A stretch of DNA of 7,812 nt, from contig CAZFIO010000102.1 in NCBI GenBank assembly GCA_964519585.1, positions 1 to 7,812 of the forward strand. Reading direction: 5' to 3'. The position numbers and the translations under genes were made by a program. The stretch's first letter is position 1. Every line of letters starts with the position of its first letter. This document shows, piece after piece, positions 1-6,949 of this stretch. The notes beneath the pieces were generated by a model, which was given only the letters and a program-made list of their open reading frames with translations, was not told where the DNA came from and did no database searches. The DNA is from CAZFIO01 sp964519585 (GTDB lineage: Bacteria > Bacillota > Clostridia > Tissierellales > Tissierellaceae).

Positions 1-432
1 AGAATAATAGATGAAGTGAACAAGGGAGAAAGGGTACTTTGTATATTAGATGAAATCTTCAGGGGGACCAATACGGCAGAGAGAATCAGTGCTGCCAGTG
101 AAGTCCTAGAATATATGGCCCAAAAACATACCTGTGTTCTGGCAGCTACCCATGATTTAGAGCTGACCACAATTGTTGGGGACTCTTACGAAAACTATCA
201 TTTTAAGGAAGAAATTCAGGAAAATGATATAATATTTAATTATATACTGCATAAGGGGCCAACAACTAGTAGGAATGCCCTAGCTATTTTAAAGCATCTA
301 AATTATCCAAAAGAAATATATGAAAAGGCCAATGAAAGGGTAAGTGAGTATATAGATAAAAGGGAGGCAGATTATGTATCAGCAGGATTGGATACTAAGG
401 GAAATAGAAAATATGATTGCCATGGTAGCTAG
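1..432 (+). CDS. MutS-like domain V ATPase, C-terminal part (5' end outside window)
   Basis: Partial gene; the reading frame is open from base 1, so the real start lies upstream. The visible 143 codons are the end of a MutS-type ABC ATPase domain. A Walker B segment (CILDEIFRGTN) is followed by an ATHD H-loop, a 'YHF' strand and a 'KGPTTSRNALAIL' segment near the C-terminus. The DEIFRGTN form, as opposed to DE(I/L)GRGTST, places it in the group of MutS-related proteins apart from the classical mismatch-recognition MutS. These are widespread in Clostridia and of uncertain role; they should bind and hydrolyse ATP, probably acting on DNA. The last 59 nt (374-432) overlap the next gene in another frame, so the final residues after about YIDKREAD are probably not conserved. 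It is likely the first visible gene of an operon running to the terminator at 2978. The family call is firm; the biological role is not. Confidence 0.85.
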   Translation, partial: RIIDEVNKGERVLCILDEIFRGTNTAERISAASEVLEYMAQKHTCVLAATHDLELTTIVGDSYENYHFKEEIQENDIIFNYILHKGPTTSRNALAILKHLNYPKEIYEKANERVSEYIDKREADYVSAGLDTKGNRKYDCHGS

Positions 433-745
433 AATAGTTTTCAAAAGAAACATAGTTAAGTATGAAATAGTGGATACCTCCAAGTACTCACAAACAGACT
501 TAATATATAGAAGAATTTTAGACCTACTTAGGCTTGGAAAGATTAATGAAGCTGAAAACCTACTATTTGAAAATATTGAGAATACCAACCTAAACTATCT
601 TCAAATAGCTATGGAATTTTATAAGTGTTTAAATGACTTAAGTGATGAAGATTTGGAAAATGCAAAATTTACTAGGGTAGAAATTAAGGAAGGTTTTGAG
701 GATGTATTGAAGATTTATAATATAGATCTTCCTAAATTCGAATAA
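374..745 (+). CDS. Small helical protein resembling DUF6483
   Basis: A 123-residue soluble protein with no signal peptide or membrane segment. The N-terminus (MYQQDWILREIENMIAMVARIVF), the central LGKINEAENLLFE helix, and the C-terminal 'FYKCLNDLSDEDLENAKF..VEIKEGFEDV' pattern match my memory of clostridial DUF6483 proteins. That assignment was not checked by a search. The central helix pair looks like a TPR-type helix-turn-helix (GKINEAENLLFENIENTNL..LQIAMEFYKCL). No catalytic motif is visible and no function is known to me. The start is supported by an AGGGAGG ribosome site at 361-367, seven bases upstream, and by the family-like N-terminus, even though it places the first 59 nt inside the preceding gene. 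Eighteen bases separate its stop from the nicotinamidase start, so co-transcription is likely. Confidence 0.8.
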   Translation: MYQQDWILREIENMIAMVARIVFKRNIVKYEIVDTSKYSQTDLIYRRILDLLRLGKINEAENLLFENIENTNLNYLQIAMEFYKCLNDLSDEDLENAKFTRVEIKEGFEDVLKIYNIDLPKFE

Positions 746-762
746 AAAGAGGAGGAAGAAAT

Positions 763-1278
763 TTGAAAGCCTTATTAGTCATTGATATGTTAAAGGATTT
801 TATTGAACAAGGTGGTGCATTGGAAACCGGGGAAGAAGGAAGGGAAATTATAGGTTTTATTAAGGAAAAGATTGAGGAATATAGGAAAGAAAATTATCCC
901 ATAATCTTCATATGTGACAATCATGAAATTGATGATAAGGAGTTTGATATGTTTCCATCTCATTGTATAGCTGATACAGAGGGTAGCCAAATAATTGATG
1001 ATTTTCAAGTTCTACAAGAAGACAAGATTATTAGGAAAAGACGATACAGTGCCTTTTACGGAACAGATTTAGATTTATATTTAAGGGAAAAAGGTGTTGA
1101 TGAGATTTCTTTGGTGGGGGTAAATACAAATATTTGTGTACTATACACTGCCGCCGATGGCAGAAACATTTCCTACAAGGTAAATGTATATAAAAATGGG
1201 GTAGCATCATTTGATAGGGAAAGCCATGAATTTGCTTTAAAGGAAATTGAAAATACACTAGGTTGTAAAATAATTTGA
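763..1278 (+). CDS. pncA: Probable nicotinamidase (isochorismatase-like cysteine hydrolase)
   Basis: A 171-residue cytoplasmic enzyme of the isochorismatase fold. Nicotinamidases hydrolyse nicotinamide to nicotinate and ammonia for NAD salvage. The catalytic triad is readable: D8 in LLVIDMLKDF, K92 in IIRKRRYSAF, and C125 in GVNTNICVLYTA. A nicotinamidase-type metal site is suggested by D52 and H54 (CDNHE) and H67 (MFPSH). The run RYSAFYGTDLDLYLREKG is close to what I recall of Bacillus PncA (YueJ), which favours nicotinamidase over isochorismatase or other hydrolases of the fold. Family members lacking this activity share much of this pattern, so the substrate is an inference. The start is TTG at 763, set by the AGAGGAGGAAG ribosome site at 749-759. 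It is 43 bases upstream of the pyrophosphatase gene in the same direction. Confidence 0.8.
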   Translation: MKALLVIDMLKDFIEQGGALETGEEGREIIGFIKEKIEEYRKENYPIIFICDNHEIDDKEFDMFPSHCIADTEGSQIIDDFQVLQEDKIIRKRRYSAFYGTDLDLYLREKGVDEISLVGVNTNICVLYTAADGRNISYKVNVYKNGVASFDRESHEFALKEIENTLGCKII

Positions 1279-1321
1279 TAACGGTTAAAGACCAAGTACA
1301 ATGGGGTAAGGGGGTGATGAA

Positions 1322-2974
1322 GTGAAAGAAAATATATATATAATTGGCCATAAAAACCCTGACTCAGATTCTATCTGTTCTGCTATAGGATATGCAGATT
1401 ATAAAAGTGCCAGTGGGGATGTGAATGCAATTCCTGTAAGGCTTGGCGAGTTAAATAGGGAAAGCAAGTTTATACTGAATTACTTTGGTGTTGAGATACC
1501 ACAACTTATGGAAACAGTCAGATTAGGGGTAGAAGACTTAAGTTTTGATAATATTGCACCAGTAAGTCCAGAAATATCTCTAAGAATGGCCTTGAATATA
1601 ATGACAAACAATGATTTAAACAGCCTGCCTGTAATTGATAATAGAGACCAGCTAGAAGGAATAGTAACAGTATCAGATATAATGCAGTCCTATATAGATG
1701 TTTGGGATAATTCAATTTTAGGAAAATCCAAAACTTCAATTGACAATATTTTAGATACCCTAGCAGGTGAAACAATAATTATGCCAGCTAGGCCAAAGCC
1801 ATTTGAGGGGAAGATATTGGTCCTAGCCATGGAGGCAAAAACCTTTACAGAGTACACAGAAAATAATGATATTGTAATATGTGGAGACAGGGAAGATATA
1901 CAGGAGGTTGCAATAAATAGCAATATATCACTTATGATTATTACGGGAAATAAAAGCCTAAGTGAAGGATTGGTTAAATTGGCAATGGCAAAAAATGTAG
2001 TGGTGATATCTACTCCCTACGATACATTCACAGCATCTAGATTAATCTCTCAAAGTATACCTATAAAAGAAGTTATGACAAAGAACAACCTAGTAGGTTT
2101 TAAACTTGATGATCTGGTAGATGAAGTAAAAATCCAAATGTCTCAAACTCGCTATAGGTCGTACCCTGTTCTTAATTATGAAAACAAGGTTATAGGTATG
2201 CTGTCTAGATACCACTTAATATCCAGTCTAAAAAAGAAGGTCATACTAGTGGATCACAACGAAAGAAGCCAATCAGTTGATGGTCTAGAAGAGGCAGAAA
2301 TTTTGGAAATAATAGATCACCATAGGGTAGCAGATGTTTTTACTGGCAGCCCTATATATTTTAGAAATGAGCCTGTAGGAAGTACCTGCACTATAGTAGC
2401 CTCTATAATGTTTGAAAATGGAAGGAGACCTTCTAAAAAGATTGCTGGAATTTTAGCAGCAGGGATTATTTCTGACACCCTACTCTTCAGGTCACCCACG
2501 TCTACAAACATAGACAAGTTAGTCCTAGAAAGGTTATCAAGGATTGCCGATTTGGATGTAGAAAAGTTTGCCATGGAAATGTTTAGAGAAGGAACTTCAC
2601 TAGAAGGAAAAAGCCCTAAGGAACTATTAAATCAGGATTTCAAAACATTTGTAATAAATGATGAAAAAATTGCTATATCACAGGTTTATACCCTAGACCC
2701 CAAGAGTCTTAATCCCATGAAGGAAGATTTAATAAAACTAATGGAGAGAAGATCAAAAGAGTATAATTATTCAACCTTTATTCTTATGTTGACTGACATA
2801 TTTGAAAAGGCCTCTGAAATGATAGTTGTTGGTAATAATAAGGAGAGCATTGCCAAGGCCTTTAACAAAAAACTGATAAATAACACTTTTTATGCCCCTG
2901 GTGTCTTGTCTAGGAAAAAACAGATTGTACCACCTATTACAAATATGCTTTCAGAAATTAAAGATACAATTTAA
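1322..2974 (+). CDS. ppaC: CBS/DRTGG-regulated manganese-dependent inorganic pyrophosphatase (family II, DHH)
   Basis: A 550-residue enzyme hydrolysing pyrophosphate to phosphate. Its length is that of CBS-PPases with an inserted regulatory region; unregulated family II enzymes are about 310 residues. The DHH domain begins with GHKNPDSDSI (H10, D14, D16), is interrupted by a CBS motif (about 70-130), a DRTGG-type domain (about 145-245) and a second CBS motif (about 248-305), then resumes with VDHNE (D311), the DHH signature at 332-334 and GIISDT (D385). The DHHA2 domain carries the substrate-binding SRKKQ at 530-534. All expected metal and substrate residues are present. In characterised relatives AMP and ADP inhibit through the CBS domains, and diadenosine polyphosphates activate when DRTGG is present. 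The start is GTG at 1322 with GGGGGTGA at 1310-1317. The stop codon merges with the terminator A-tract. Confidence 0.95.
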   Translation: MKENIYIIGHKNPDSDSICSAIGYADYKSASGDVNAIPVRLGELNRESKFILNYFGVEIPQLMETVRLGVEDLSFDNIAPVSPEISLRMALNIMTNNDLNSLPVIDNRDQLEGIVTVSDIMQSYIDVWDNSILGKSKTSIDNILDTLAGETIIMPARPKPFEGKILVLAMEAKTFTEYTENNDIVICGDREDIQEVAINSNISLMIITGNKSLSEGLVKLAMAKNVVVISTPYDTFTASRLISQSIPIKEVMTKNNLVGFKLDDLVDEVKIQMSQTRYRSYPVLNYENKVIGMLSRYHLISSLKKKVILVDHNERSQSVDGLEEAEILEIIDHHRVADVFTGSPIYFRNEPVGSTCTIVASIMFENGRRPSKKIAGILAAGIISDTLLFRSPTSTNIDKLVLERLSRIADLDVEKFAMEMFREGTSLEGKSPKELLNQDFKTFVINDEKIAISQVYTLDPKSLNPMKEDLIKLMERRSKEYNYSTFILMLTDIFEKASEMIVVGNNKESIAKAFNKKLINNTFYAPGVLSRKKQIVPPITNMLSEIKDTI

Positions 2975-3005
2975 AAAGGAGAGACTTAGGTCTCTCCGTT
3001 TTTTA
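2972..3005. terminator. Bidirectional intrinsic terminator between convergent ppaC and pepA
   Basis: An 8-bp GC-rich stem (GGAGAGAC 2978-2985 with GTCTCTCC 2990-2997) closes a TTAG loop. On the plus strand it is followed by GTTTTTT. On the minus strand the A5 run at 2973-2977 supplies a U5 tract, so it can end transcripts from both sides. The ppaC stop codon (2972-2974) and the pepA stop codon (3003-3005) each overlap one of the flanking tracts. Confidence 0.9.
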
Positions 3006-4430
3006 TTCGCCCTTAATTAGATAATATAAGGTTTTTACATGTACACCACTGGCTCCTTTTGGTAAATAGCCACTTGCCTTAGTATCATAAGCAGTTCCAG
3101 CTATATCTAAGTGGACCCAAGGAGTATCATCTACAAATGCTTCTAAAAATAAGCCAGCAGTAATAGCACCAGCACCCTTATCACCAATATTTTTTATATC
3201 AGCAAAATCACTTTTAATAAATTCCTTATAGTCATCAAAGGACGGTAACTGCCATACTGGTTCACCTGCAAATTCAGAAGCAGCAAGTAGATCATTCATT
3301 AATTCATCATTGTTTGTGATAGCACCTGTAGTTGTGCTACCTAAGGCTACTACACAAGCACCTGTTAAGGTTGCTAAATCAACTATTTTATCTGCCTTAA
3401 CAACTGTAGCAGCATACCAAAGAGCATCTGCCAGTGTCAATCTACCCTCAGCATCCGTATTTAAGACCTCTATAGTCTTACCCGCCATTGACCCTACAAT
3501 ATCACCAGGCTTATATGCTCTGCCTGAAACCAAGTTTTCACAGGCAGCTATTATTCCAACTACATTAGCTTTTAAATTTGAACTTGCTATAGCCTTTATT
3601 GCTCCTATTACAGTAGCTCCACCGGCCATGTCTGTAAACATGGTATCCATGCTAGTGGAAGGCTTTAAAGAGTAGCCACCTGAGTCGTAAGTTAAGCCTT
3701 TTCCTACAAGGGCTATTTTTTCTTTATTTGCAGGGTCACCTGTATACTCCATAATTATAAATTTGGCTTCCTTATCAGAACCTTCAGCCACTGCTAAAAA
3801 TGCTTCCATTTTTAATTCCTTGATTTTTTCTTCTCCCAAAACATCAACCTTAACCCCTAGCCCCTCCAACTTGTCCTTAGCAGCTTGGGCTAGGACTTCT
3901 GGGTACATATTTATTGCCCTTTCATTTACCAAGTCCCTGGTTACATTGATAGAATCAACTAAAATTTCTGCTTCCCTTATAGCTTGAAGAACTATTTCAT
4001 CTTCCAAACCAACCACTTCGTAATATACTTCCTTTATTGTAGGCTTAAGCTTCTTTTCAGTTAAATATTTTTCAAAGGAATAGTTGGATTGCAAAAATCC
4101 TTCACTAATTGCAGTTATAGTTTTTATATAATCCAGTTTTTCAAACTTAGGTACTAGAAGGTCAACTGATTCAACCTTGAACTTTCTTAATTCTATTGCT
4201 GCCTTATTAAAAGCCTTTCTTAGGGAATTATAGGATAACTTTTCTTCTTCACCTAAACCAAGAAGAAGTGTACTTTCTCCCTGTCTAGATAAGTCAAAGT
4301 AAACCTCAGATAATTTCCCCTTAAACAATTCCTTCTCAACAAGATAGGAATACAAATCATTATCAAACTTCTCATCTTTTTTTACCAAAATTATTTTACT
4401 TTTACCAGCCTTACCAATTTTGAACTCCAT
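3003..4430 (-). CDS. pepA: Leucyl aminopeptidase, M17 family
   Basis: A 475-residue cytosolic metallopeptidase that removes N-terminal residues from peptides, normally a hexamer with two metal ions per subunit. The N-terminal macro-like domain covers about 1-150 and the catalytic domain about 160-475. The active site is complete: K244 and D249 in VGKGLTYDSGG, catalytic K256 in SLKPS, D267 in FTDMAGGA, and the family signature NTDAEGRL at 324-331 with D326, E328 and catalytic R330. The usual NEPAN..TP segment before the catalytic core reads NERAINMYP here, a modest deviation. The start is ATG with an AGGTGG ribosome site (complement of 4435-4440) four bases upstream. It stands alone on the minus strand, transcribed from its own promoter, convergent with ppaC and divergent from the coat genes. 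Substrate preference cannot be read from the sequence. Confidence 0.95.
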   Translation of the reverse strand: MEFKIGKAGKSKIILVKKDEKFDNDLYSYLVEKELFKGKLSEVYFDLSRQGESTLLLGLGEEEKLSYNSLRKAFNKAAIELRKFKVESVDLLVPKFEKLDYIKTITAISEGFLQSNYSFEKYLTEKKLKPTIKEVYYEVVGLEDEIVLQAIREAEILVDSINVTRDLVNERAINMYPEVLAQAAKDKLEGLGVKVDVLGEEKIKELKMEAFLAVAEGSDKEAKFIIMEYTGDPANKEKIALVGKGLTYDSGGYSLKPSTSMDTMFTDMAGGATVIGAIKAIASSNLKANVVGIIAACENLVSGRAYKPGDIVGSMAGKTIEVLNTDAEGRLTLADALWYAATVVKADKIVDLATLTGACVVALGSTTTGAITNNDELMNDLLAASEFAGEPVWQLPSFDDYKEFIKSDFADIKNIGDKGAGAITAGLFLEAFVDDTPWVHLDIAGTAYDTKASGYLPKGASGVHVKTLYYLIKGE

Positions 4431-4462
4431 AAATCCACCTCATTTTTATTTTGTTAATATAC

Positions 4463-4491
4463 AGTATATCAAAAATATGAGGAAATATCAT
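4463..4491 (-). promoter_or_regulatory. Sigma-A-like promoter with extended -10 for pepA
   Basis: Read on the minus strand, a -10 box TATACT (complement of 4463-4468) is preceded by TGA, giving an extended -10 (TGnTATACT). A -35-like ATGATA (complement of 4486-4491, four of six consensus bases) lies 17 bp further upstream. Transcription would begin near 4456, leaving a leader of about 25 nt that contains the AGGTGG ribosome site of pepA. Confidence 0.5.
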
Positions 4492-4510
4492 GATTTTAAT
4501 TTTTACTCAA

Positions 4511-4540
4511 GAATAAATTAAAAAAGTATTGAATAAATTA
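4511..4540. repeat. 10-bp direct repeat in the pepA/coat divergent region
   Basis: GAATAAATTA occurs exactly at 4511-4520 and again at 4531-4540, so the copies start 20 bp (about two helical turns) apart. The stretch lies upstream of both the pepA promoter and the coat operon. It is AT-rich, so chance is possible. A regulator site is only one possible explanation. Confidence 0.45.
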
Positions 4541-4594
4541 TATATTTAAACACAAGATACTAAAGAAATAAAAATAAATTGTGGAGGGTGAATA

Positions 4595-4807
4595 ATGGCG
4601 TTAAAAAATACCATCAATTTAAGCAATTTAACTCAACAGGAGCTAAATAGCGTTAAAGAAATTACCAGTGCACATATTACCATGAGTAAAAAGTTTGAAC
4701 AATATGCAAACCAGGTTCAGGACCAACAACTTAAGCAAATGTTTAAAAAAGCAAGTACAGACGCAGAAACTACTGCAACAAACTTAATCAATTCTTTAGG
4801 AGGTTAA
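4595..4807 (+). CDS. Small Coat-F-like spore coat protein
   Basis: A 70-residue, wholly helical, soluble protein. The layout LTQQELNSVKEITSAHITMSKKFEQYANQVQDQQLKQMFKKASTDAETTATNLINSL is that of the short ferritin-like Coat F proteins of spore formers: two helices, the first with the 'L..E....K.....A....D..LK..F' spacing and the second ending in 'LI..L'. Members are found in the spore coat or among proteins made during sporulation; the exact role is unknown. The start ATG follows a strong GGAGGGTGA ribosome site at 4583-4591. Its last codons contain the AGGAGG ribosome site of the next gene, one base after its stop, so the two are translated from one message. The family call rests on pattern recognition, not a search. 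A general helical-bundle protein is the alternative. Confidence 0.75.
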   Translation: MALKNTINLSNLTQQELNSVKEITSAHITMSKKFEQYANQVQDQQLKQMFKKASTDAETTATNLINSLGG

Positions 4808-4808
4808 A

Positions 4809-5087
4809 ATGAGGGAACATGATATTGTCAATGATGTATTAGAGGGAACTAAGGCAAGCATAAATTGTTATACGCAAAGTATAGTAGAAGCATCGAACCC
4901 ACAGTTAAGGTCTACCTTGCAAACCTTAAGGCAGGAAGCAGAGCAAATCCAGTACCAAATATTTGAAATAGCAGAGCAAAAAGGTTATTATACCCCTGCA
5001 CCTACGGCAAATCAAACAGATGTACAGCAAATAAAATCTAGCTTATCATCATCTCTACCAGGCTCAAGTCAATACACCATAAAGTAA
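4809..5087 (+). CDS. Spore coat protein, Coat F family
   Basis: A 92-residue protein with a Coat F (CotF) type helical domain over residues 1-60 and a flexible Gln/Ser/Pro-rich tail. The pattern HDIVNDVLEGTKASINCYTQSIVEASNPQLRSTLQTLRQEAEQIQYQIFEIAEQKGYYTPAP is characteristic: the 'D.V.D.L...K', 'Y...I.EASNPQLR..L' and 'AEQKGYY.PA' elements are those of clostridial CotF-like proteins. It probably sits in the spore coat, built in the mother cell late in sporulation. It begins one base after the stop of the preceding small coat gene, using the AGGAGG at 4798-4803 inside that gene. A strong terminator follows 6 nt after its stop, making a two-gene operon. The protein partner is unknown, though pairing with the 70-residue homologue next door is plausible. 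Confidence 0.85.
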   Translation: MREHDIVNDVLEGTKASINCYTQSIVEASNPQLRSTLQTLRQEAEQIQYQIFEIAEQKGYYTPAPTANQTDVQQIKSSLSSSLPGSSQYTIK

Positions 5088-5093
5088 ATAATG

Positions 5094-5129
5094 ATAAAGG
5101 TTCTTAAGCCTAAGAACCTTTATTTCTTT
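5094..5129 (+). terminator. Intrinsic terminator of the coat operon
   Basis: A 13-bp perfect stem (ATAAAGGTTCTTA 5094-5106 with TAAGAACCTTTAT 5111-5123) closes the 4-base loop AGCC and is followed by TTCTTT. It begins 6 nt after the coat gene stop codon and separates this operon from acpS. Confidence 0.88.
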
Positions 5130-5136
5130 CCTATGA

Positions 5137-5164
5137 TTGCAATAATCTAAAGAAGGCTTATAAT
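5137..5164 (+). promoter_or_regulatory. Sigma-A-like promoter for acpS
   Basis: A perfect -10 box TATAAT at 5159-5164 lies 16 bp after a -35-like TTGCAA at 5137-5142 (four of six consensus bases). It sits just after the coat operon terminator and would give a leader of about 60 nt before the acpS start. Confidence 0.55.
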
Positions 5165-5229
5165 ATTATTAGGGCATTTAGGGATTAATTATATGGATAT
5201 ATTAAAATCATAGGTTTGGGGGTATAATT

Positions 5230-5598
5230 TTGTTCTCTATAGGTGTTGATATTGTACAGGTTAAAAGAATTGAAAAATTAATGGAAAAAAGAACTGAACA
5301 ATTTTATGGTAAAATATTTACAGAAAAAGAAATTCTCTACATATACGAAAGATCAAGCAATCCAAAAACTGTGGCTGGTTTGTTCTCTGCAAAAGAAGCT
5401 ATTGTCAAGGCCCTGGGTACAGGTATAGGCCGAATATCTTGGTTAGATATAGAAATTATTCATGATGACTATGGAAAACCCCTAGTAAATAAATCAGACA
5501 AGCTGAATACCATTCTTTTGGAGAGAGGAAAGAAATCTATTGATATATCTATTTCTCACGAAGAGGACTATGCTATAGCCTTTGCTATATGCTTTTAA
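5230..5598 (+). CDS. acpS: Holo-[acyl-carrier-protein] synthase
   Basis: A 122-residue enzyme that transfers the 4'-phosphopantetheine arm from CoA to a serine of acyl carrier protein, activating it for fatty acid synthesis. The Mg2+/CoA residues are present: D7 in SIGVDIVQV and E56 with K60 in FSAKEAIVKALGTGIG. The C-terminal 'SISHEEDYAIAFAI' strand matches the family, and the length is normal. The start is TTG at 5230, with a GGGGG-type ribosome site at about 5217-5221. No upstream in-frame alternative exists because the next TTG (5215) runs into a stop. It is the first gene of the acpS-alr-mazEF cluster typical of Firmicutes. No clear terminator follows it, so some read-through into alr is expected. 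Confidence 0.95.
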   Translation: MFSIGVDIVQVKRIEKLMEKRTEQFYGKIFTEKEILYIYERSSNPKTVAGLFSAKEAIVKALGTGIGRISWLDIEIIHDDYGKPLVNKSDKLNTILLERGKKSIDISISHEEDYAIAFAICF

Positions 5599-5630
5599 AA
5601 GAAGAAAAGAACAATAAACTATTCTAAATA

Positions 5631-5659
5631 TTGACCTAGGAAATATGTATATATATAAG
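5631..5659 (+). promoter_or_regulatory. Sigma-A promoter for alr
   Basis: TTGACC at 5631-5636 and TATAAG at 5654-5659 are separated by exactly 17 bp; each box matches five of six consensus bases. The start point would be near 5666, with a roughly 60-nt AT-rich leader before the alr ribosome site. Confidence 0.7.
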
Positions 5660-5726
5660 AATAAGAAATATTTTTTAATAACTAGAATGAAAAAAAGTAC
5701 ATGAAATTCAAATAAGGGGAAATAAA

Positions 5727-6902
5727 ATGAACTCATCACTTATGACAAGGGCAGTAAAACTAGAAATTAATTTAGATAATTTAAAACATAATATAAAGGA
5801 ACTAAAAAAACATATAAAAAAAGATGTACTACTTATGGCTACAGTAAAAGGCAATGCCTATGGGCATGGAGCAATAACTGTATCTAAAGTCTTTTTAGAA
5901 AATGGGGTAGACAGGTTAGCTGTTTCTACACTTCTAGAGGGTATGGAGCTGAGAATGTCTGGTATAGAAGCATCAATTCTTATTATGAACTATACTCCAC
6001 CAATTCAATACGATAAAATTATTGAATATAACTTAATACAAAACATATATGACTTAGAAGATGCAAAACTTTTGTCTCAGGAGGCAGGTAATGCAAACAA
6101 GACAGTTAAAATACACATAAAAATCGATACAGGTATGGGTAGGTTAGGTTTTGTTCCCAATGAAAAGGCCATAGAAGAGATTAGCCACATATATAATCTT
6201 CCAAATATAAAGGTTGAGGGCATATATACTCATTTTGCAAAATCTGATGAGGATGATAAAACATTTACAAAAAACCAATATGATAAGTTTCTTTGGCTTA
6301 TAGAAAAACTTGAAGAGAAAAATATCAATATACCTATAAAACATGTATCTAATTCAGCAGCTATTATAAGGATGCCTGAATATAATTTAGATATGGTAAG
6401 GGCGGGTATTATTCTTTACGGACATTATCCTTCAGAAAATCTGAAAAAGGAAAATATAGATATAAGACCTGCAATGGCCTTAAAAACCAGCATATCCTAT
6501 ATAAAGAGTCTTCCCAAGGGTACTGGTATAAGCTACAACCAAACATTTATAGCAGGCAGAGATTCTATAATAGCCACATTGCCAATCGGTTATGCAGATG
6601 GTTATTCCAGAACTCTCAGCAACAAGGGGGAAGTTTTTGTAGGGGGAAGTTTAGCCCCTATAGTTGGAAATATTTGTATGGACCAAATGATGATTGATAT
6701 AACTGATATAAAAAACATAAATAAGGATAGTGAGGTTATTCTTTTTGACTATAGGGATGGAATTATAAGTATAGAAGACTTGGCAGGAAAACTAGGTACT
6801 ATAAACTATGAGGTTATGTCAACAATGGGTAGGAGGCTACCTCGTGTTTATATAGAGAATGGTAATATTAAACATATTGTAGATTACTTATTGGATTCCT
6901 AG
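5727..6902 (+). CDS. alr: Alanine racemase (PLP-dependent)
   Basis: A 391-residue cytosolic fold-type III PLP enzyme interconverting L- and D-alanine, which supplies D-alanine for peptidoglycan. The PLP lysine is K41 in VKGNAYGHG (Y45 follows), a slightly unusual form of the VKA(D/N)AYGHG signature. R139 in DTGMGRLGF, R225 in DMVRAGIILYG, the second catalytic base Y270 in GISYNQTF, and the CMDQ motif at 317-320 are all in place. The TIM-barrel domain is about 1-245 and the C-terminal beta domain about 246-391. The ATG at 5727 follows AAGGGGA at 5714-5720; M6 is a possible but weaker start. It has its own promoter at 5631-5659. In spore formers such an enzyme may also influence L-alanine-triggered germination, but nothing here shows that. 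Confidence 0.96.
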   Translation: MNSSLMTRAVKLEINLDNLKHNIKELKKHIKKDVLLMATVKGNAYGHGAITVSKVFLENGVDRLAVSTLLEGMELRMSGIEASILIMNYTPPIQYDKIIEYNLIQNIYDLEDAKLLSQEAGNANKTVKIHIKIDTGMGRLGFVPNEKAIEEISHIYNLPNIKVEGIYTHFAKSDEDDKTFTKNQYDKFLWLIEKLEEKNINIPIKHVSNSAAIIRMPEYNLDMVRAGIILYGHYPSENLKKENIDIRPAMALKTSISYIKSLPKGTGISYNQTFIAGRDSIIATLPIGYADGYSRTLSNKGEVFVGGSLAPIVGNICMDQMMIDITDIKNINKDSEVILFDYRDGIISIEDLAGKLGTINYEVMSTMGRRLPRVYIENGNIKHIVDYLLDS

Positions 6903-6919
6903 AATTCTTACTTATTTAG

Positions 6920-6949
6920 TTGACATTAGGTGAAAAAAACATATATAAT
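6920..6949 (+). promoter_or_regulatory. Consensus sigma-A promoter of the mazEF-type operon
   Basis: TTGACA at 6920-6925 and TATAAT at 6944-6949 both match the consensus exactly, with an 18-bp spacer. A 6-bp inverted repeat (CATATA 6940-6945, TATATG 6955-6960) straddles the -10 and expected start site, and the heptamer TAGGTGA recurs at 6927-6933 and 6968-6974. Either could be an operator. Transcription would begin near 6956. Confidence 0.85.

Noticed and set aside
1279..1321. Possible riboswitch or terminator between pncA and ppaC
   Set aside because: Only 43 bases, with no stable stem-loop or T-tract.
1700..2070. Extra domain in the pyrophosphatase suggesting a fusion or frameshift
   Set aside because: It is the DRTGG region known in the larger CBS-PPases; the frame is continuous.
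1031..2574. Minus-strand open frames across pncA and ppaC
   Set aside because: Shadows of conserved plus-strand genes with low-complexity, hydrophobic translations.
3310..3987. Open frames on the plus strand opposite the aminopeptidase
   Set aside because: They are antisense to a fully conserved M17 gene and show no family pattern or ribosome site of their own.
5165..5229. Regulatory hairpin in the acpS leader (TATAT-GG-ATATA at 5190-5201)
   Set aside because: Only five A/T pairs with a two-base loop, expected by chance in such AT-rich sequence.
5599..5726. Terminator after acpS
   Set aside because: No GC-rich stem with T-tract found; the stretch is better explained by the alr promoter and leader.
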